From contig NZ_FMWG01000007.1 of NCBI RefSeq assembly GCF_900102795.1, forward strand, positions 62,001 to 126,000: a DNA stretch of 64,000 bases. The letters are read 5' to 3'. Position 1 is the stretch's first letter; every line of letters starts with the position of its first letter. The notes beneath the pieces were generated by a model. That model made no database searches and had not been told where the DNA came from. It worked only from the letters and a program-made list of their open reading frames with translations. This DNA comes from Epibacterium ulvae. GTDB taxonomy: Bacteria > Pseudomonadota > Alphaproteobacteria > Rhodobacterales > Rhodobacteraceae. Of the stretch, positions 63,457 to 64,000 are shown one piece after another. A program made the translations under genes and the position numbers.

Positions 63457-64000
63457 CACAAGGCCCGTGCCTGACCTTGGGGAGGTGCAAATGCGCCTTT
63501 CCGGGGGGAAGGTTAGGTGCGGGCCGTGACACTGCGTGCCACATCCCAAGGGACCACCTTGCCAATGTTCCAAGTGTGGGAAGGTTGGCGCGTTTGGGCT
63601 CCGCCCGCCCACATCTCGAACAGTCCCCCGGACTGTTTGTCCCTTCGGGAGCCGATGTGAACTCCACGGGGGAAGCCCGGGCCACTTCGCGTCACGTCCT
63701 ACGGGACATCCTGCAAACCGTGCTGAGTTCGCCTTATTCACGCTCTCACATGGCAAAACGTCATAAACACCGCCAACAGCCATCAGCGTGAATGGAAATA
63801 ATACACTCATCCATAGCGCGCGTCGGCCCCATTCAGTGGGACGCAGGTTTTCATTTGTGATGCGAAACACCACCACCGTTCCTTATCCGCCACAGAAGCA
63901 GGGAATGGTCGCACGGTTTTCCTTGCCCCAAAGAGAATCAACTGGCATAGATTTTCCTGCTACTGCTTCTATCGACGTTCTGTCTCCCCCACTGGGCGGC
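63457..64000. other. Terminal region without a convincing gene
   Basis: Several frames of 60-175 codons overlap on both strands, the longest on the minus strand at 63349-63876, but each crosses the long inverted repeat or lacks a ribosome site. The window edge cuts off context on the right. I see no tRNA or rRNA fragment, and no transposase. Confidence 0.5.
63462..63525. repeat. Long GC-rich inverted repeat with nested stem
   Basis: The arms GGCCCGTGCCTGACCTT (63462-63478) and AAGGTTAGGTGCGGGCC (63509-63525) pair along 17 positions if two G-T type pairs are allowed. The loop contains a smaller GGAGG..GC / GC..CCTTTCC stem. It starts six bases after the DUF4145 stop, so it may be a terminator, a structured RNA or a mobile-element scar. 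No T tract follows. Confidence 0.55.

Noticed and set aside
63349-63876. 175-codon minus-strand frame near the right end
   Set aside because: It crosses the end of the DUF4145 gene and the long inverted repeat, and its sequence has no domain pattern; likely chance.
1-64000. tRNA, rRNA or CRISPR arrays
   Set aside because: No TTCGA-type T arms with matching acceptor stems and no regularly spaced repeats were seen; a dedicated scan (tRNAscan-SE, CRISPR finder) would settle it.

Overview
The window looks like a chromosomal segment of a marine alphaproteobacterium of the family Rhodobacteraceae (Roseobacter group). The grounds are the block aroA-cmk-rpsA-ihfB-lapA-trpF-trpB, a class I lysyl-tRNA synthetase, an NDUFS4-type complex I subunit, DUF1217 and DUF2237 proteins, and moderate GC content. 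This is family-level inference from gene content; no rRNA or tRNA gene was seen.

Layout. 1-1085: the 3' end of one gene, then about 1 kb without a convincing gene. 1086-6989 (minus): a polysaccharide locus with a processive family 2 glycosyltransferase, a short BcsB-like periplasmic protein, a UDP-sulfoquinovose-synthase-like enzyme and a predicted outer-membrane barrel. 7130-8566: ribbon-helix-helix protein, pth and a DUF2237 protein. 8647-18884: mostly minus-strand housekeeping genes (trpB, trpF, lapA-like, ihfB, rpsA, cmk, aroA, trmB), interrupted by a LysR regulator, a GNAT enzyme and a secreted protein.

18946-27516 (minus) is the most unusual part. It is a tightly packed eight-gene operon with Ser/Thr kinase, FHA protein, PP2C phosphatase, three P-loop GTPase-like proteins (one a large dynamin-like GTPase, one with degenerate G motifs) and two small proteins whose predicted strand/helix order resembles Roadblock/LC7 domains. 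Several start and stop codons overlap as ATGA or GTGA, so the proteins are probably made together. The operon looks like a phospho-controlled GTPase system with no named function.

28227-37795 (plus) is a Wzy-type exopolysaccharide cluster: initiating sugar transferase, chain-length protein fused to a kinase domain that has lost its Walker A lysine, two sulfotransferases, polymerase, glycosyltransferase, and one reading frame joining a glycosyltransferase to a Wza-like export lipoprotein. No flippase is present. Together with the first locus, this suggests a cell able to make sulfonated and sulfated surface polysaccharides.

37867-64000 holds mixed genes: a TauE/SafE permease, peroxiredoxin, a decayed Old Yellow Enzyme fragment, NDUFS4-like protein, uvrB, small envelope proteins, a beta-helix protein, lysK, membrane proteins (one with a block of foreign-looking codon use), a TerB-like protein, cupin, a GST/TetR pair with matching operators, dacB, nadD, a MarR-GNAT fusion with an operator, a four-repeat DUF1217 protein, a DUF900 hydrolase lipoprotein, ettA and a DUF4145 protein. 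The last 540 bases contain a long structured inverted repeat but no convincing gene.
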